Source: Anagrus nilaparvatae
Taxonomy: Eukaryota > Arthropoda > Insecta > Hymenoptera > Mymaridae
Length of the DNA stretch: 64,000 bases
Assembly: GCA_022575985.1 (NCBI GenBank)
Contig: JAKSXM010000177.1
Coordinates: 186,001 to 250,000, forward strand
Direction: 5' to 3'
The translations under genes and the position numbers were made by a program. Shown here one piece after another: positions 36,851-49,814 of the stretch. The notes beneath the pieces are model-generated. The model was given only the letters and a program-made list of their open reading frames with translations. It did no database searches and was not told where the DNA came from. Numbering within the stretch: the first letter of the stretch is position 1; each line of letters begins with the position of its first letter.

Positions 36851-37339
36851 AATATCATGATAGTTAATTTACTATCCTACTGATACTAAAATCAGGGATA
36901 ATTTTTTTACAGTGTATGTTTTTCTTTTTTAAATGACTTTTTTATTAATTCTAATTAAGCCCAATTTTAATTAAAAAACAAGAATATTGACCATTAGTTC
37001 AAATCAGTGTGTCGGATATAGAAAAAAAAGTAAAATGTAGCAGGCTTAGTTTTAACTAAAGCTCAATATTTCGTATCTTGAAGAACATGTTTATACAGTG
37101 AAGGAATTATTTCATTAAAATTTACAAAGAGGTTCGATTAAAATTACTGTTGAGCTATTCCATTACAAAACTGATGTGTGTCGCAAAATTACCATACTTC
37201 TAATAAAATTTATTGAAGGAATGGTAAATATTAATAAGAAGTATTCTAATTTATCAATATAGAAGCTTATAATTTTTATGGTAAAATACGGTATAGTAAT
37301 TTTAATCTAGCCTCTCTGTAAATTTTAATGAAATAACTT

Positions 37340-37521
37340 TTTCAGTGTAATACTCCAGTCAAATCGCGGTTTAGGTGTATTTTCACTGGCCAACATGAGA
37401 TTTGCTATATGTTTTTAACTATATGTTTTTTGGGTCGCTAATCACGGAAATCGGGGTCTTTTCCGGGAGATATTTTCGAAACACCCTTAAATTTGCAAAA
37501 ACTACCCCCAAAAAGTGGTAT
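37340..37521 (+). repeat. 'CAAAAACTACCCCxAAAAAG' family, half copy
   Basis: Begins ATACTCCAGTCAAATCGCGG and ends at CAAAAACTACCCCCAAAAAG, then passes directly into the next repeat. Confidence 0.55.
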
Positions 37522-37988
37522 TTTAACATGGAACATGTTTATAGGGAGGGGTCAAATTTGTCCTATTTAAGGGGGGGGGGGTCAAATTTTATCTATTTAA
37601 GGGGGGGTAAAATTTGTCCTATTTAAGGGAGGGGGGTCAAATAAGACTTAGAATAATTTCAATTTAGGGACTTTGAAAAATCTGGACTTAGGGACTTTGA
37701 ATAATATAGGTTTAAGGATTTAGAATAATATCAATTTAGAGACTTAAAATAATTCAGGTTTAGGGACTTATAATTTTTATTTAGAGACCCAGAATAATTT
37801 GCATTTAGGGGATTAAAATAATTTGGGTTTAGAATCTTAACAACTGGTATGGTGATAATTACAAATTATAAAATTAGAAAATCGTATTGTAATGTTGAGT
37901 AACATTTGTATTATACTTAGTCCTCAGCTGGAAGTAAACATATTCCATGAATTTAGATTGTTTTTACACAAACCGGTTATAAGTTTTT
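37522..37988 (+). repeat. 'GGGACTTAGAATAAT' dispersed repeat, long copy
   Basis: Same head, G-run units, CTTAGAATAAT units and tail as the copy at 34212; the G-run part has four units of GGGGTCAAATTTGTCC type, including one variant. Confidence 0.75.
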
Positions 37989-37999
37989 TTTATATATTA

Positions 38000-38520
38000 G
38001 CAAACTGAGTTTCTAGATTTAGCCAAGAATTGGTATAAGAGGGGTTTTTCGGTCGCTCATCAAGAATTTGAGGTATTTTTTTATGAATAATTAATATTTC
38101 ACCATTAAATTAGCAAAAATTACCCCTAATAGGGGGTGTTTTTGCTATTTTCGAACTTTGTGAGATCAGATTATTTCCATACGTGTTTTTTGGGTAGTTA
38201 ATCAAGAATTTGGAGGAATTTTTTTTGAATAGTTAATATGTCATCCTTAAATTAACAAAAGCAACCCCTAAAAGGGATGTTTTTGCTATTTTTGCACTTT
38301 GAGCACCCAAATTAATTCGGGGGAATTTTTTGTAAATAATTAATATTTCATTCCTTAAATTATTCACAAAAAATTCCACCGAATTCTTGATCAGTGACCC
38401 AAAAAAACCTTTAGGGACCTAATTTGGTCGCTCAAAGTGCAAAAATTGTAAATGCACCTATATTAGGGGTTATTTTTGCTAATTTAATTAGATCTAGAAG
38501 CTCAGTTTGCTACAATATCA
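38000..38520 (+). repeat. 'AAAAGGGGTGTTTTTGCTA' family, multi-unit copy
   Basis: Three direct and one inverted unit built from GGTCGCTCATCAAGAATTTG, TTAAATTAGCAAAAATTACCCC and AGGGGGTGTTTTTGCTATTTT, making a hairpin-prone tract. Confidence 0.6.
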
Positions 38521-41500
38521 AAAAAAACAAGTAGACTTAAATAGTTGATTGGATTTTCGGCTAGAAAACTTATAAAAAATAAAAATCTATTTTAGGCAAA
38601 AAGGTTTTCCCTAAGAAACTTAAGTGCCCATGGTTTGGTAGCTTTTTTTCAAAAGCAAAAAATTGCTTGCAGATTTTATCGCTTGTTATAGAGAATAGAC
38701 AAACTTATGATTGTTTGTAACCAGGAATTCGTCGAAGTAATTTTATTCTGCAATGTTTTATCTGTAAAAAATTTTATAAAATTACTAAAGCTTAAAAAAT
38801 ATCAAAAACATAAATGCTTTTGGAATCCAATTATACAATGAGTTAACAAAAATTTTTAATGATTATATCGCATGAATTTCAAAGATTACTTTTTACATTA
38901 TAATGACATAAATTTTGATTTTACATCAGTACTGAATACATTGATTTTATACGAATACAAAAACTTTTTTAACAAGATATTTTTTAAGTACTTTAAATTT
39001 GTAATATTAAATTTACAAGAAAAAAATTATTTAAAAAGTTGCAAAGCTTTTTCAATTATATCTAAAAATACAAATGAAAATAATTTAAGAAAAGTTTATA
39101 ACTACAATATTACACAAAACTTTTTGTTGTTAAAAAATCACAATAAACATCATTGTAAATTATTATGATATATTTATACACATCATGATGAATAACCGGA
39201 AACATGAAAAGTCAGAAGTTTTGAAAGTTTAATAGATAGTCTTCTCCTTGTTACAATAATAAAGTAAGATAAACCATTAAAATTTACACCGAGTGAATAA
39301 AAAAAAATTGTAATGTACGTATTGAATTTAAACAAATAAAAAAAGTTTGCGTGACGATTCTGTCAATTTATGATCTAGACTTTTTCAATTGTTATGCTTT
39401 ATTTATATACGAAAGATGATTATTTATGTGTAGAGAGTGAAAAAGTAATAAAGAATAATGAAAAAAAAATTTTTTTGTAGGAAGTTATAACTAATGTAAT
39501 AATTATAATTATTATTATTAGTAAAGATATGATAAATTGAAAATGAAAGTTCTATTTTATTTTATTTTTTAAATTGAACTTTCAATCAATACTTTGAAGA
39601 TGATTTGAAAAATTTTTTATCTATTTTTACTGCTAATGGAATTTGTTTTTTTTTTTTTGAGATTGTAATTTAATAACATAAAATTTTAATCATAATAATT
39701 TATATTGAATTTAAAAGTAATGATAATAATTTATTTCAACATTTATTTACTTTTACATAGCTGGGTTAAGATTCTTGACTTTCAAATGAATACTGAAATA
39801 TTTTAGATTAACTTTTTTTGATAAAAATAGATAAAAAGGGGTTGGGTAAGTTGAATTTTCGGGTAAAATTTACTGAATTATTGAAGAAGATAAATACTTA
39901 TTCTTAAATACTTAAAATATAGTTAGACCTTATTTACTCAAAACAATTTTTTAAAGCCCCACTGTAATCTAATTACCAGAAAATCTTTTGCAACTTTTTT
40001 AACCAGTTAAGATTTATTCTAAATGGTAATTTTTCACTTTCACGTTTTTTTATCTGTAGACTGAACCCCTGTTTTATAGACACTTTTTATAGTCGATGGA
40101 ATTTTCCACAACGTATTTACATTTTTGGGTCGCTGAATACGTATCTGATATCCGATTTTATCGTAAACATTCCAATTGCCCATAATATGTAATTTGAATT
40201 TATATTTTATAATTTATCTTAGATATTTACTTTTGTGGGCAACTTGAAAATCTTAATAGAAACCTGATTTCATATTCGTATTTAGCGATTCTAAAAACAT
40301 AAGTAACCAATATAAATCTTTAAAAAAACCCAAAATACTTATAATCCGAAAATTTCTATTATGACCAACTGTACCATACAACTGTACCATTTCCAGCATA
40401 AAAAAAGACATCATATTCGTATTCAGTGGTCCATGAGTGACCCAGGAAACGAATAATTATATCCGGTAGAAAATTCCGTCGACCTTTAAGCATAATATAT
40501 GTCTACAAAACAGGGGTCCACAACAATACTATTAAGCTTTGTTTAAAAAAAAAAAAAATCTGATTGTTGCAACCGGAATTTTTCCGGTTATAGCTACTGA
40601 AATTCCGGTTGTGGCAGCTGGAATTTTTTTCTTTCAAATGTTGGCAAATAATATAAAACCTATAGTAAAATTCAAAAAAACGTTAAAGAAATTTGCTATT
40701 GTTTAAATAAAAAATAAACTCTGGCTGCCACAACTGGAATTTTTTTTCAGTGTATTTCCAGAAATAAATTTAATCTCATAAATCAATTATTACCTTTTTA
40801 ATTTCTTAGATATTCAAGTACCAAAACTGCACAGTGGCAATCCACTATTGACAAGAAAATAAATCAGATATAATTTAATGAAAAATTGATTATATAAATT
40901 ATATTTTACCTACAATCTAAGAATTTATTACAATATTTCAATAATAAAAGATAAAATTGAATTTTTATTTTTTTAGATTTTTCGATATATTTATTTATTT
41001 TAATTTATATATTTTATCTTATTTATGTTAGAATTTTCTTTAGGTACAGATAAATAATAATTTTTTTTTTCATATGCATATTTTCTTTTTTAAAATTTAC
41101 GATAAAAAAATTTTTTTTTTACTTGAAAATTTCTAAGATAAATTTACTAATTATCAATCAAGAGTGCAAAAGAAAATTTTTTGTTTTCGAAAAAATACTT
41201 ATTTTTTCCTAAATCTTCAATTAATATGTGTTATATACTTACCCAATATTCTCTTGATATTTACACCTTAAAGTTTCATTTTATCAAATAACATCTGATA
41301 TACAGACTTGATTTTCATTTTATTATTACCAGCTGAGAATAATTAGAGTATTACCTCAGTATTATTTAAAAATAGTTGTGTTTCTAGGGAATATCTATCT
41401 GAAGTATAATAATATTTGAAGCTTAAATTTATCACGTTTACACAAATTAAATTCCTTTTATTTCATATAACTGCTTAAAAAACAATAAAAATATTATGGA

Positions 41501-42280
41501 ACTTCGAAACAGCTTTTAAAACTATTAAATGCTAAAATATATAATATATCATAAAAAAATTGCAAAATACTTTTTTATGAAGATGCATATTTATTAAATG
41601 TGTAGGTTTTGTTAATAGGCTATAATAATAGTCATAACTGAATAAAAAATAGGTTAATAGGCAAAGCATAAAATTTTATAATTTTTCATTTTTTTACAAA
41701 TTTTTCTTCTAAAAATTAAAAGAAAAATAATTTAATATAAATGAAATATAAATGAAAAATAAAATAAATAATTTATATTAGTGAAAACTATTATTGTTAA
41801 ATGTTTACAATAAATTGTGATTTTTTAAAAAGGTAAAAGTCTTTATTTTAAAGAAAACTATAAAATAAAATGTTTACGTTGTTTTTTTTTTTGCATATCC
41901 TAATGATTTAAGTAAACACAAATAAACTTTTCCAAGAAATAAATGCCTACGTTTATTATTTATTTACACTATTTATTTCACTATTTATTTCATATTAAGT
42001 AAATTGTTAGCTTTTTAAATATTAATTATTTATCATGCAAAATTAAATTTAATAACCATAAATTTCAAAGAATTTTAAATTAGATTATAGTTACATTAAG
42101 ATTAGCATTAAAATAATAATTAATATTGGGTAATTGAAAAAGATTGATCATGGGATTAAATAAATTTAAATAGAATTTTGTAATTTTTTAGCAAAAAAAT
42201 TTTATTATGAAGCAAAACATTTTAAATCAACTCCTTGCAAAACTCATGTGTTCACAATTTTTTTTTTTCAGTTATACTTG
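38521..42280. other. Gene-poor interval
   Basis: No supportable gene. It includes an AT-rich 98-codon ORF (38872-39168) that I regard as chance, an inverted-repeat element (40066-40516), and long AT-only stretches. Confidence 0.45.
40066..40516. mobile_element. Inverted-repeat element with CCCCTGTTTTATAGACA ends
   Basis: Left CCCCTGTTTTATAGACA pairs with right TGTCTACAAAACAGGGG. The interior holds mirrored GGAATTTTCC / GGAAAATTCC-type blocks and no ORF. Target duplication not resolved. Confidence 0.6.
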
Positions 42281-42284
42281 AGGG

Positions 42285-43690
42285 ATTCTACCCCAAGTGG
42301 GCCTAATTTTGACTGAACGGTTCAAACTATTTATTTTCCGAAAGTACAATTCAAAATAAGTACTCTCAGCAACTTTTAGCTTTCTAGGTAAGAACCTTAA
42401 CTTTTGGCAGCCATTTTTGTATTTTTGGCCTACTTTCGTAAGTTAACTCAAAATATATTTATTTTTGCTGCCAAGAACTTATTTTGCGGTTCAAAAAATT
42501 TCCCTCTTCAGTTTTATTGGAAAATTCCCATGAAACATGACTCTGAAGTTCAAAATTTACTATTTTTTTTTTTAGGTTTCACTATTGTAATGTAGATCAA
42601 ATTTTGGTTTTTGATTTTTTGTCATTTAAGCACGTTTTGAGACCTCAGGAAGCTAAAAAAACGGTTTTTAAAAAAGGTCTTTGTGTGTGTACGCGCGCGC
42701 GTGTGTGTGTGTGTGTGTGTGTGTGTATTATTTCACAAACATTATGGAATTAAAAAAGTAAAATAATATTTTATTGACCAGAATTGGAGCTCAACTTAAT
42801 TTTTTATTGTTTCAAATTATTTAAAATAAATAAAAGACCTAATTTTTTTTTCAAAAATTTTTTTACCAAAAAAGCTCGAGGTACTTTTTTTTTTAATTTT
42901 GATGTAATACCTCATTTATTTCCATGAAAGTACTTATATTTGAAAGTACGATTTTTACTCGATATCTCGAATCTGATAATTAATTTAAAAAAAATTTTTT
43001 TCCCAAAATTCTCGTCACAAAAAAATACAAAATCACCAAATTTTTTTTTCTTTTTGGACATAGTACCTAATTTATTTCCATGAGAGTACTAGTTTTAGAA
43101 AGTTCGCTTATAGTAATTTTTTGGATCTAATACCCATTTTTTTCAAAAATTTTTTCTCAAAATTAAAAAAACTGCAATATTTTTTCTTTTTTGGGTGTAA
43201 TACCTCATTTAATTCCATGAAAGTACTAATATCTGAAAATATTGTAACGGGTGATATTTCACAACTATTATGGAATTAAGAAAGAAATGTAAGTATGATT
43301 GCATGGATGTAATCGGTGATATCAGTGGCATATTGATTTTTTTTTTTGAGGATGAAATTAACTTATAAAACGAGAAATTGGAGCCTAAGTAGAAGAGCAT
43401 CGTAGGTTTACTTAATTTGAAAGTCGTAGTGATAAAAAACGTAAATACTCGCGAATACGCAGTACAAATCAAATTTTTGACCTTGGAATCAAATTGTTTT
43501 AGAAAATTTTGTATGAACGCCGAAAAGGAAAATATTTTTCAATGTTAGATAAGCATTTGGTACTAAAAATAAGAATATTTTAAGTCAATTTACCAAAATA
43601 TGCCAAAAACACAAAAATGGCTGCCAATAATTAAGGATGTAACCTAGAAAGCTAAAAGTGACTGAGAGTACTTGTTTTTAGTTGCACTTA
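42285..43690. mobile_element. Long inverted-repeat element around a (GT)n dispersed repeat
   Basis: The left arm (about 42350-42465: AGTACTCTCAGCAACTTTTA, TTTGGCAGCCATTTTTGT) pairs with the right arm (about 43560-43690) in inverse orientation. Between them lies the dispersed repeat also seen at 22130-23180. A single arm-like segment recurs at 35480-35645, with GGGTGGAATCCCTCA inverse to GAGGGATTCTACCCC at 42283. Confidence 0.65.
42684..42727 (+). repeat. (GT/GC)n microsatellite
   Basis: Alternating GT with a short CGCGCG core, inside the dispersed repeat copy at 42600-43270. Confidence 0.9.
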
Positions 43691-43699
43691 CGGAGAAAA

Positions 43700-46600
43700 A
43701 TAGTATGGACCAATTGCGGCGACTCTTCAGTCCAACTGATATCCAGTTGGGGCGCTATAACTCACATAAATACAAGACTTAAAATACCATATAATTTTAC
43801 TTTTTTTTTTTACTTTGAGGATTTTTCATCTTAAAATTCAGTTAGCAAATTAAGCATTCAAAAATTTTGTTCTAATAATAAGACAAAAAATTATTAAACC
43901 CACCTGAAAAAAATAGTAACAATTAAGGATTTATTTTTCATCAAAACCTTAAATCAGATTCCAATAGCGAATAAAAATAAATTTTTGAAATTTCCTAAAA
44001 GAAGAGAAATTCATTAATTCAAACAAACAGATAAACAAACATTTATAAACGTAAATTCCCACGTATTTATAATAAAAAATTCCACAAGCATAAATAATTA
44101 AATAATAATAATTAACTTAAAATTTTTTAAATTTATTATATTAGAAAATCTAATTAAAAAAAGCTGTTTTTTTTTCTTTATTTTATTAACACAAATACGT
44201 TAACTGAAAATACAAATATTTTATTTTTCAATTATCACATTTAAAAAAAATTTCTTTTTTTTATTTCTGTCTTTAATGTTTATTTACATGTGTTAATATT
44301 GATTATTTAACGAATATGTATTTTTAAAACTAATATTTAAACATTGCAATAAAATATTATGAAAATATTTCTGTATTTTTAAAAAATCTGTATTACACAT
44401 CTTCGTAATTCAAACCACATACCTATAAAAAAGCATTTTTATTTTATTAAAAAATCTTATGCAACGTACGTAATATTTCCATAAAAAATAAAATTTTTTT
44501 GACAATTACCCATATACTACATGTAAAAAAATTTTTATTTAGATGCACTTGTGATGATACATAATACAATGCTCCTTTTTTTTTAATCAAGTTGAAAGAT
44601 CAAAACCTTTAGAACTTTCATTTTATCTTTTGTAAAACTTTTTTTTTTTTATTGGCCAATATAATGTAACTTTCAAAGATTCTTTCTACATAGTATATAA
44701 TATAATAATATTAAACATTTTTTGAATACTTTTTTTTTGCCTCAAGGTTAATGCACTTTTGAACAAGTCATATAAGAGAAAGTGTCAAGGTAATATTAAA
44801 AAAGATATTATTGCTCATCTTCACTTGTACTTGAAATTTTCTTTTTTTTTTTTTTACAAAAAAAAAGTTCTGTATTATTTATTACAGTATTAGAAAAATA
44901 TGAGTAAAAAAATTTCTTTACATATAAATTTTCATGTTAAACATAAATAAAATTAATAGACAGACTTTTTTTCTAAATTGTTGGTATTTAAGTTTTTATT
45001 ATTAACATAAACAAAGTTTTTTTTAACTAAAAAGTGTGAGAAAATATATAAAACTATAATAAAGATATATTTATATTCATAGAAGTTAAGATGATGGTGA
45101 ATTTTTGTGTTGTATGTATATGAGTTATTCTGTGTCGAAACACTCTGACCTACCCAACTTCGTTATTTTTTAGGAAAGCTTGCCCATAGAGTTAGCTAAT
45201 ATAGTAAGGGAACTTTAATATTTTGTTCTCAGAATAAATTACATTAAAAATAATGTTTTCTCTTAATTTTGAGTCTATTAGAGGCGTAGAGCCCTATTTC
45301 GTGAACATTTTTTTTGCTGATAGGTATATAAAATTTTGGAATTTTGGAATTTAGGAAATTTAAGTTTATATTTTTTGATTTTTTAAATATTTTTTATTGT
45401 AGGGAAGTAGAGAATTTTATATTAGAATGAATATTATACACATGTTTAGTGACCTAAAAAAGATAACTTACTGATAAAAATATTGAAAAACTTGCAAAAT
45501 ATAACCTCAAAATTCTCATTGTGGAAAACAAGACTATTTTTGGCAACAACGGGTTTTATAATTGTATTTAGTGACCCAAAATAGGGCCTTACGCCTACAG
45601 TACTACCCTTCGAGATCAAAAGGCAAAAGGTTCAAAAATTCTAAAAAATTAGGTATATGCCAAGGAAAAGTTCCTATATTATCTACCTAGTAGCTGCTAT
45701 ATTCAAAAAAATTTTGAAGAATTTTCAGGAATCAGCTCATTTTTTTTTAACAATTTAATTTATGAAAGTAAAATTTCATCAGTATTTATTTATTGTAAAA
45801 ATATACCTTAAAACTTTGAATTCAATGTTCAAAAAAAAGCGCAGTATCGATATAAACTAATTCGTTTTTTTCGAAAAAATCTTTTGTCGTCTCTTATTTT
45901 TCAAAAAAAGAAAGTTAAAATCAGCACCCTTAATTCAATTTATTTCAGGGTTTTTGTCAACACTGAAAAATTGTCGAACACTAAAATGTCATACAATAAT
46001 TCTTATAAAAAATGTAATAAAATTTTCCAACTTACTACCAAATTAGCACAGAAAAACTCATATATAATATTAAAAGCCTATTTAATTTTCATATAAAATT
46101 ATATAAATAAAATTATATAATAAAAATATATCTTTCATAAAATATAAATATATAGCAGAGAAAATCTATCAGTAAATAAAATAGACATAATTATTAACAA
46201 GAAAATATTAATCAAAAACGTAATATTACAGCTCAATAGAAAAAAAAAACCTATAACTTAATTTTAATTATATCAAAAATGAAAGGAATAGTTTATTTTT
46301 TTATTTTTTACGTAATATCAAAAAAAAAAAAAAAATCTAGAAATTTTTTTTATCATAAAAAAGTCATAATTCATCATTTTTAATACGTTGTGATTTTTTC
46401 AACAAAAATGTGGATCACTTTCCATATTATAACTCAAAGGCATTAAAAAAATGTACACTCAAAGAATTATATATAGCCTTAAGGCTTTTCATGGCCCACA
46501 TTATTATATTATATCGATATTTTACAAGATGATAAAAAAATGTCCCAAATATAAGATTAAAAAATATATCGAAGATCAGTTTTTAACCCGGAAGCGAAAA

Positions 46601-46980
46601 AAAAGAATTGCAGTATGACAAGTTTTATGGAATTTTAAAAATTAACCTTAAATTGTTTTAAATAATTGATGAACAAATTATTATTTTTTATAAAATATTT
46701 AACAGACAAAAATTTTCTGTATTTGTGCCCTAACATAATATTTATTATGTACACGTAATTATTATATTTAATATTAATTGTGTATAAAGTATAAGTGAAA
46801 GTTTTTAAAAGAAATAAATAATTATGGTAATAATAATAATAATAATTTTTTTATGGTATTATTTATTAAAGAAAGAGGAGGTTTATTTTGATATATTTTG
46901 TTAGATGAATGTTATTAGAATTTGTCTATTGGTAAAATTAGAGCATATTTGCAATGTAGGTTAAAACATGTATTTATTAA
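43700..46980. other. Gene-free AT-rich interval
   Basis: No exon supported. One inverted element at 45280-45600 and homopolymer tracts only. Confidence 0.45.
45280..45600. mobile_element. Inverted-repeat element with AGGCGTAxxGCCCTATTT ends
   Basis: Left AGGCGTAGAGCCCTATTT is inverse to right AAATAGGGCCTTACGCCT. Interior is AT-rich and has no ORF. Confidence 0.6.
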
Positions 46981-47093
46981 AATTCGGTACTACCCGTACA
47001 AAGCCACTGCATACAGTCGTGTATACAGTCCTGTATACATCCCTGTATACAGTTTTTCACGGAATACAGACACTGTATATAGAAGTTTCTTTA

Positions 47094-48462
47094 TTTTATT
47101 AACAAAAAACATTAATTACCACGTAAGGAATGGGCCCTAGGGATGCATAACATGGTCTGGGGAATTATTCGCTACTCAGGGGAACAAAATAACCCTTAGG
47201 TGCCTATTGGGCCCAATAGAAAAAAAAAAAGAAATTCTGATGTATAAATAGAACACCAGGGATGAAAATGGACTATAGGGGTAAAGAATTACTACCAGAT
47301 AAATTCGGCTATCCAGGGACCCATTGGGCCCTATCTGGTAAAAAAGAAATTCTGATGTAAAAATTGATTTCTCGGGTCGAAAATGGACTGTTGAGGTAAA
47401 AAATGGGTCAAGAATGACAAAATAAATACTAACGGATAGAATCAACTATCTGGGGCCCATTGCGCCCAAATGGGAAAAAATGAGATATTGATGTACAAAT
47501 TGATCTCCAGGGATAAAAATGGACTGAAAAGGGAAAAAATGGATCCAGCATGATAAAATAAATACCAATGGATAAAATGCGTCATCCAGGGGCCTATTGG
47601 GCACAATCGGGAAAAAATGAAAGCCTGATGTATAAATTGATCCTCAGGGATAAAAATGGACTCTTTTAATAAAAAATGGGTCCAGCATGATAGAATAAAT
47701 ACTACTAGATAAAATCGGGTATTCGGGGGCCCATTGGGCCCTATCATGTAAAAATGATATTCTGCTGCATAAATTGATTCCTAGGTACGAAAATGGTCTT
47801 TTGGCGTAAAAAATGGGACGAGAATGACAAAGTAATACCAACGGATAGACTCAGCCATACTAGGGTCTATTGGGCCTAACCGGGTAAAAATGAAAGCCTG
47901 ATGTACAAATTGATCCTCAGGGATAAAAATGGACTCTTTTAATAAAAAATGGGTCCAGCATGATAAAATAAATACAGCTAGATAAAATCCGATATCCAGG
48001 GGCCCATTGGGCCCTATCGGGTAAAAATGAATATTTATTTTATCATACTGGAGCGATTTTTTACCTCTATAGTCCATTTTATTCCCTAGGAATCAATTTA
48101 CGCATCAGAATTTAATTCTTATCCGATAGGACCCAATGGGCCCTCGGATACCCTATTTTATCTAGTAGTATTTATTCTATCATGCTGGACCTATTTTTTA
48201 CCACTACTGTCCATTTTTATCCCTGGAGATCAATTCGTACATCAGTATTTCATTTTCTTTCGATTGGGCCCAATGGGCCCCAGGATCCCTAATTCTATCG
48301 GTCTCAAGGAATCGATTTATACATCAGGATTTCAGTTTTTTCCTATTGAGCCCAATAGGCCCCTAAGGGTTATTTTTTTCCTCTGAGTAGCGAATAATTC
48401 CCCAGATCATGTTATGCACCCCTAGGGCCCATTTCTTACGTGGTAATTAGTGTTTAGTTAAT
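47094..48462. repeat. Fold-back made of about 134-bp tandem units
   Basis: Seven plus-oriented units have GCCCATTGGGCCC-type cores near 47190, 47321, 47455, 47592, 47729, 47863 and 48001. They face about three inverted units after 48030. The outermost 100 bp (TTACCACGTAAGxAATGGGCCC, AATTATTCGCTACTCAG) are near-perfect inverses. Minus-strand ORFs repeating the peptide IGPNG in changing frames arise because the unit is not a multiple of 3; I read them as non-coding. Confidence 0.85.
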
Positions 48463-48495
<33 letters not shown>

Positions 48496-48830
48496 CCATT
48501 TTCATCCCTGGTGTTTCATTTTTGTCCATAGGAATCAATTTTTACATCAGAATTTCTTTTTTACCAGATAGGGCCTAATAGGTCCCCGGATACCCGATTT
48601 TATTTAGTAGCATTTATTCTATCATACTGTACCCATTTTTTACCCCTCTATTCCATTTTCATTCCTGGGGTTCGATTCATAAATCAGGATTTTAGGGGGG
48701 GGGGGGTCAAAAATTGAAGTTTTTAGGGGTGGGGGTGAAAAAGTGACGTTTTTAGGGGGGGTCAAAAATTGACGTTTTTAGGGGGGGGGGGGTGAAATGG
48801 ACTTAGAATATTTTTGATTCAGGGACTTTT

Positions 48831-49152
48831 GGTGCAGAAGTACCTAGGGAGCATTGGTGCAGAAGTACCTAGGGACCTATGGTGCAGAAGTCCCTAGGAA
48901 GCATTGGTGCAGAAGTACCTAGGGACCTATGGTGCAGAAGTCCCTAAAGACCTTTGGTGCAGAAGTACCTAGGAACCTTTGATGCAAAAGTACCTAGGGA
49001 GCATTGGTGTAGAAGTCCCTAAAGACCTTTGGTGCAGAAGTGCCTAGGGACCTATGGTGCTGAATTCCCTAAAGACCTTTGGTGCAAAAGTACCTAAGGC
49101 CGACTATTGGTGCAGAAGTCGCTAAAGACCTTTGGTGCAGAAGTCCCTATAG
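48831..49152 (+). repeat. 25-bp minisatellite, about 13 units
   Basis: Unit close to GGTGCAGAAGTACCTAGGGA plus five bases, alternating between ACCTAGGGA and CCCTAAAGA forms. A two-unit inverted trace lies at about 14275-14318. Confidence 0.9.
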
Positions 49153-49229
49153 AGCTGTATACAGATACTGTGTTTACGACTGTATACAGTGGCTGGGTAC
49201 GGGTACAATTTTAAAATTTTAAAATCTGT

Positions 49230-49810
49230 ATCTAAAATGTTATAATTTGTCAATTTACTATTCCAGTCAATATACGGAAGGGAGGGCGGTGTCATGTTTC
49301 CGACCTCCACCATATACTCTAGGTTTTTATTTTAGGTCTACTATAGGTTTTTTGATCGTTGATCACGAATTTCGGGATCTTTTTATGAGAAATGTGCGGA
49401 AAACCCTTAAGTTGGCTAAACCTACCCCTAAAAGGGGGTATTTTTGATATATTTAAACTTGTGTGAAGATTTGGTTCAATGTTTGTGTTGTGGATCCCGA
49501 ATTTTAGGGACTGCCAACTAAAAAATGGCGCTTCACCCTTAAATTACCAAAAACTACCCCTAAAAAGAATGTTTTTGAAGTATATCATGTTTTTGTAATT
49601 TATGAGTGAAGTGCCAGTTCTTAGTAGACAGGTCCCTGAAATTCTTAATCAGCGACCCAAAATACTCATATAGACCGAATCTGGAGACTTAAAGTTCGGT
49701 TACATAAAAAATACTCGTTTTTAGGAGTAGTTTTTGCAAATTTATGGGTGTTCCGCACATTTTTCATTTCTCATAGAAGATACCCACAAAATTCCTGATT
49801 AGCGACCCAG
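49230..49810 (+). repeat. 'CCCTTAAxTTxCCxAAAACTACCCC' family, long copy
   Basis: Begins TTCCAGTCAATATACGG, followed by mirrored blocks: GGTTTTTTGATCGTTGATCACG, CCTAAAAGGGGGTATTTTTG, then inverse versions ending AGTTTTTGCAAATTTATGGG and ATTAGCGACCCAGAA. Confidence 0.65.
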
Positions 49811-49814
49811 AATT

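Larger units (their letters stand above)
46985..49210. mobile_element. Composite 2.2-kb element bounded by inverted GTATACAG repeats
   Basis: The left end (46985-47085) has ACCCGTAC, AGCCACTG, then several CTGTATACAG motifs. The right end (49150-49210) has the same order inverted, finishing CAGTGGCTGGGTACGGGTAC. Inside are, in order, a fold-back built of 134-bp repeats (47094-48462), further inverted units (48488-48690), G-run units (48690-48800) and a 25-bp minisatellite (48831-49152). No transposase. Confidence 0.7.

Noticed and set aside
38872..39168. 98-codon plus-strand ORF
   Set aside because: Made mostly of Asn, Lys, Phe and Tyr codons as in the AT-rich background; a run this long is expected about once by chance in a window of this composition, and no family is recognisable.
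47176..48077. Four minus-strand ORFs of 65-101 codons with repeating IGPNG and SCWTHFLLKES peptides
   Set aside because: They read through the 134-bp tandem repeats. The same peptide appears in several frames because the unit length is not a multiple of three, and there is no start or splice context.
46985..49152. CRISPR-like array appearance of the tandem repeats
   Set aside because: Units are contiguous without unique spacers, and the genome is eukaryotic.
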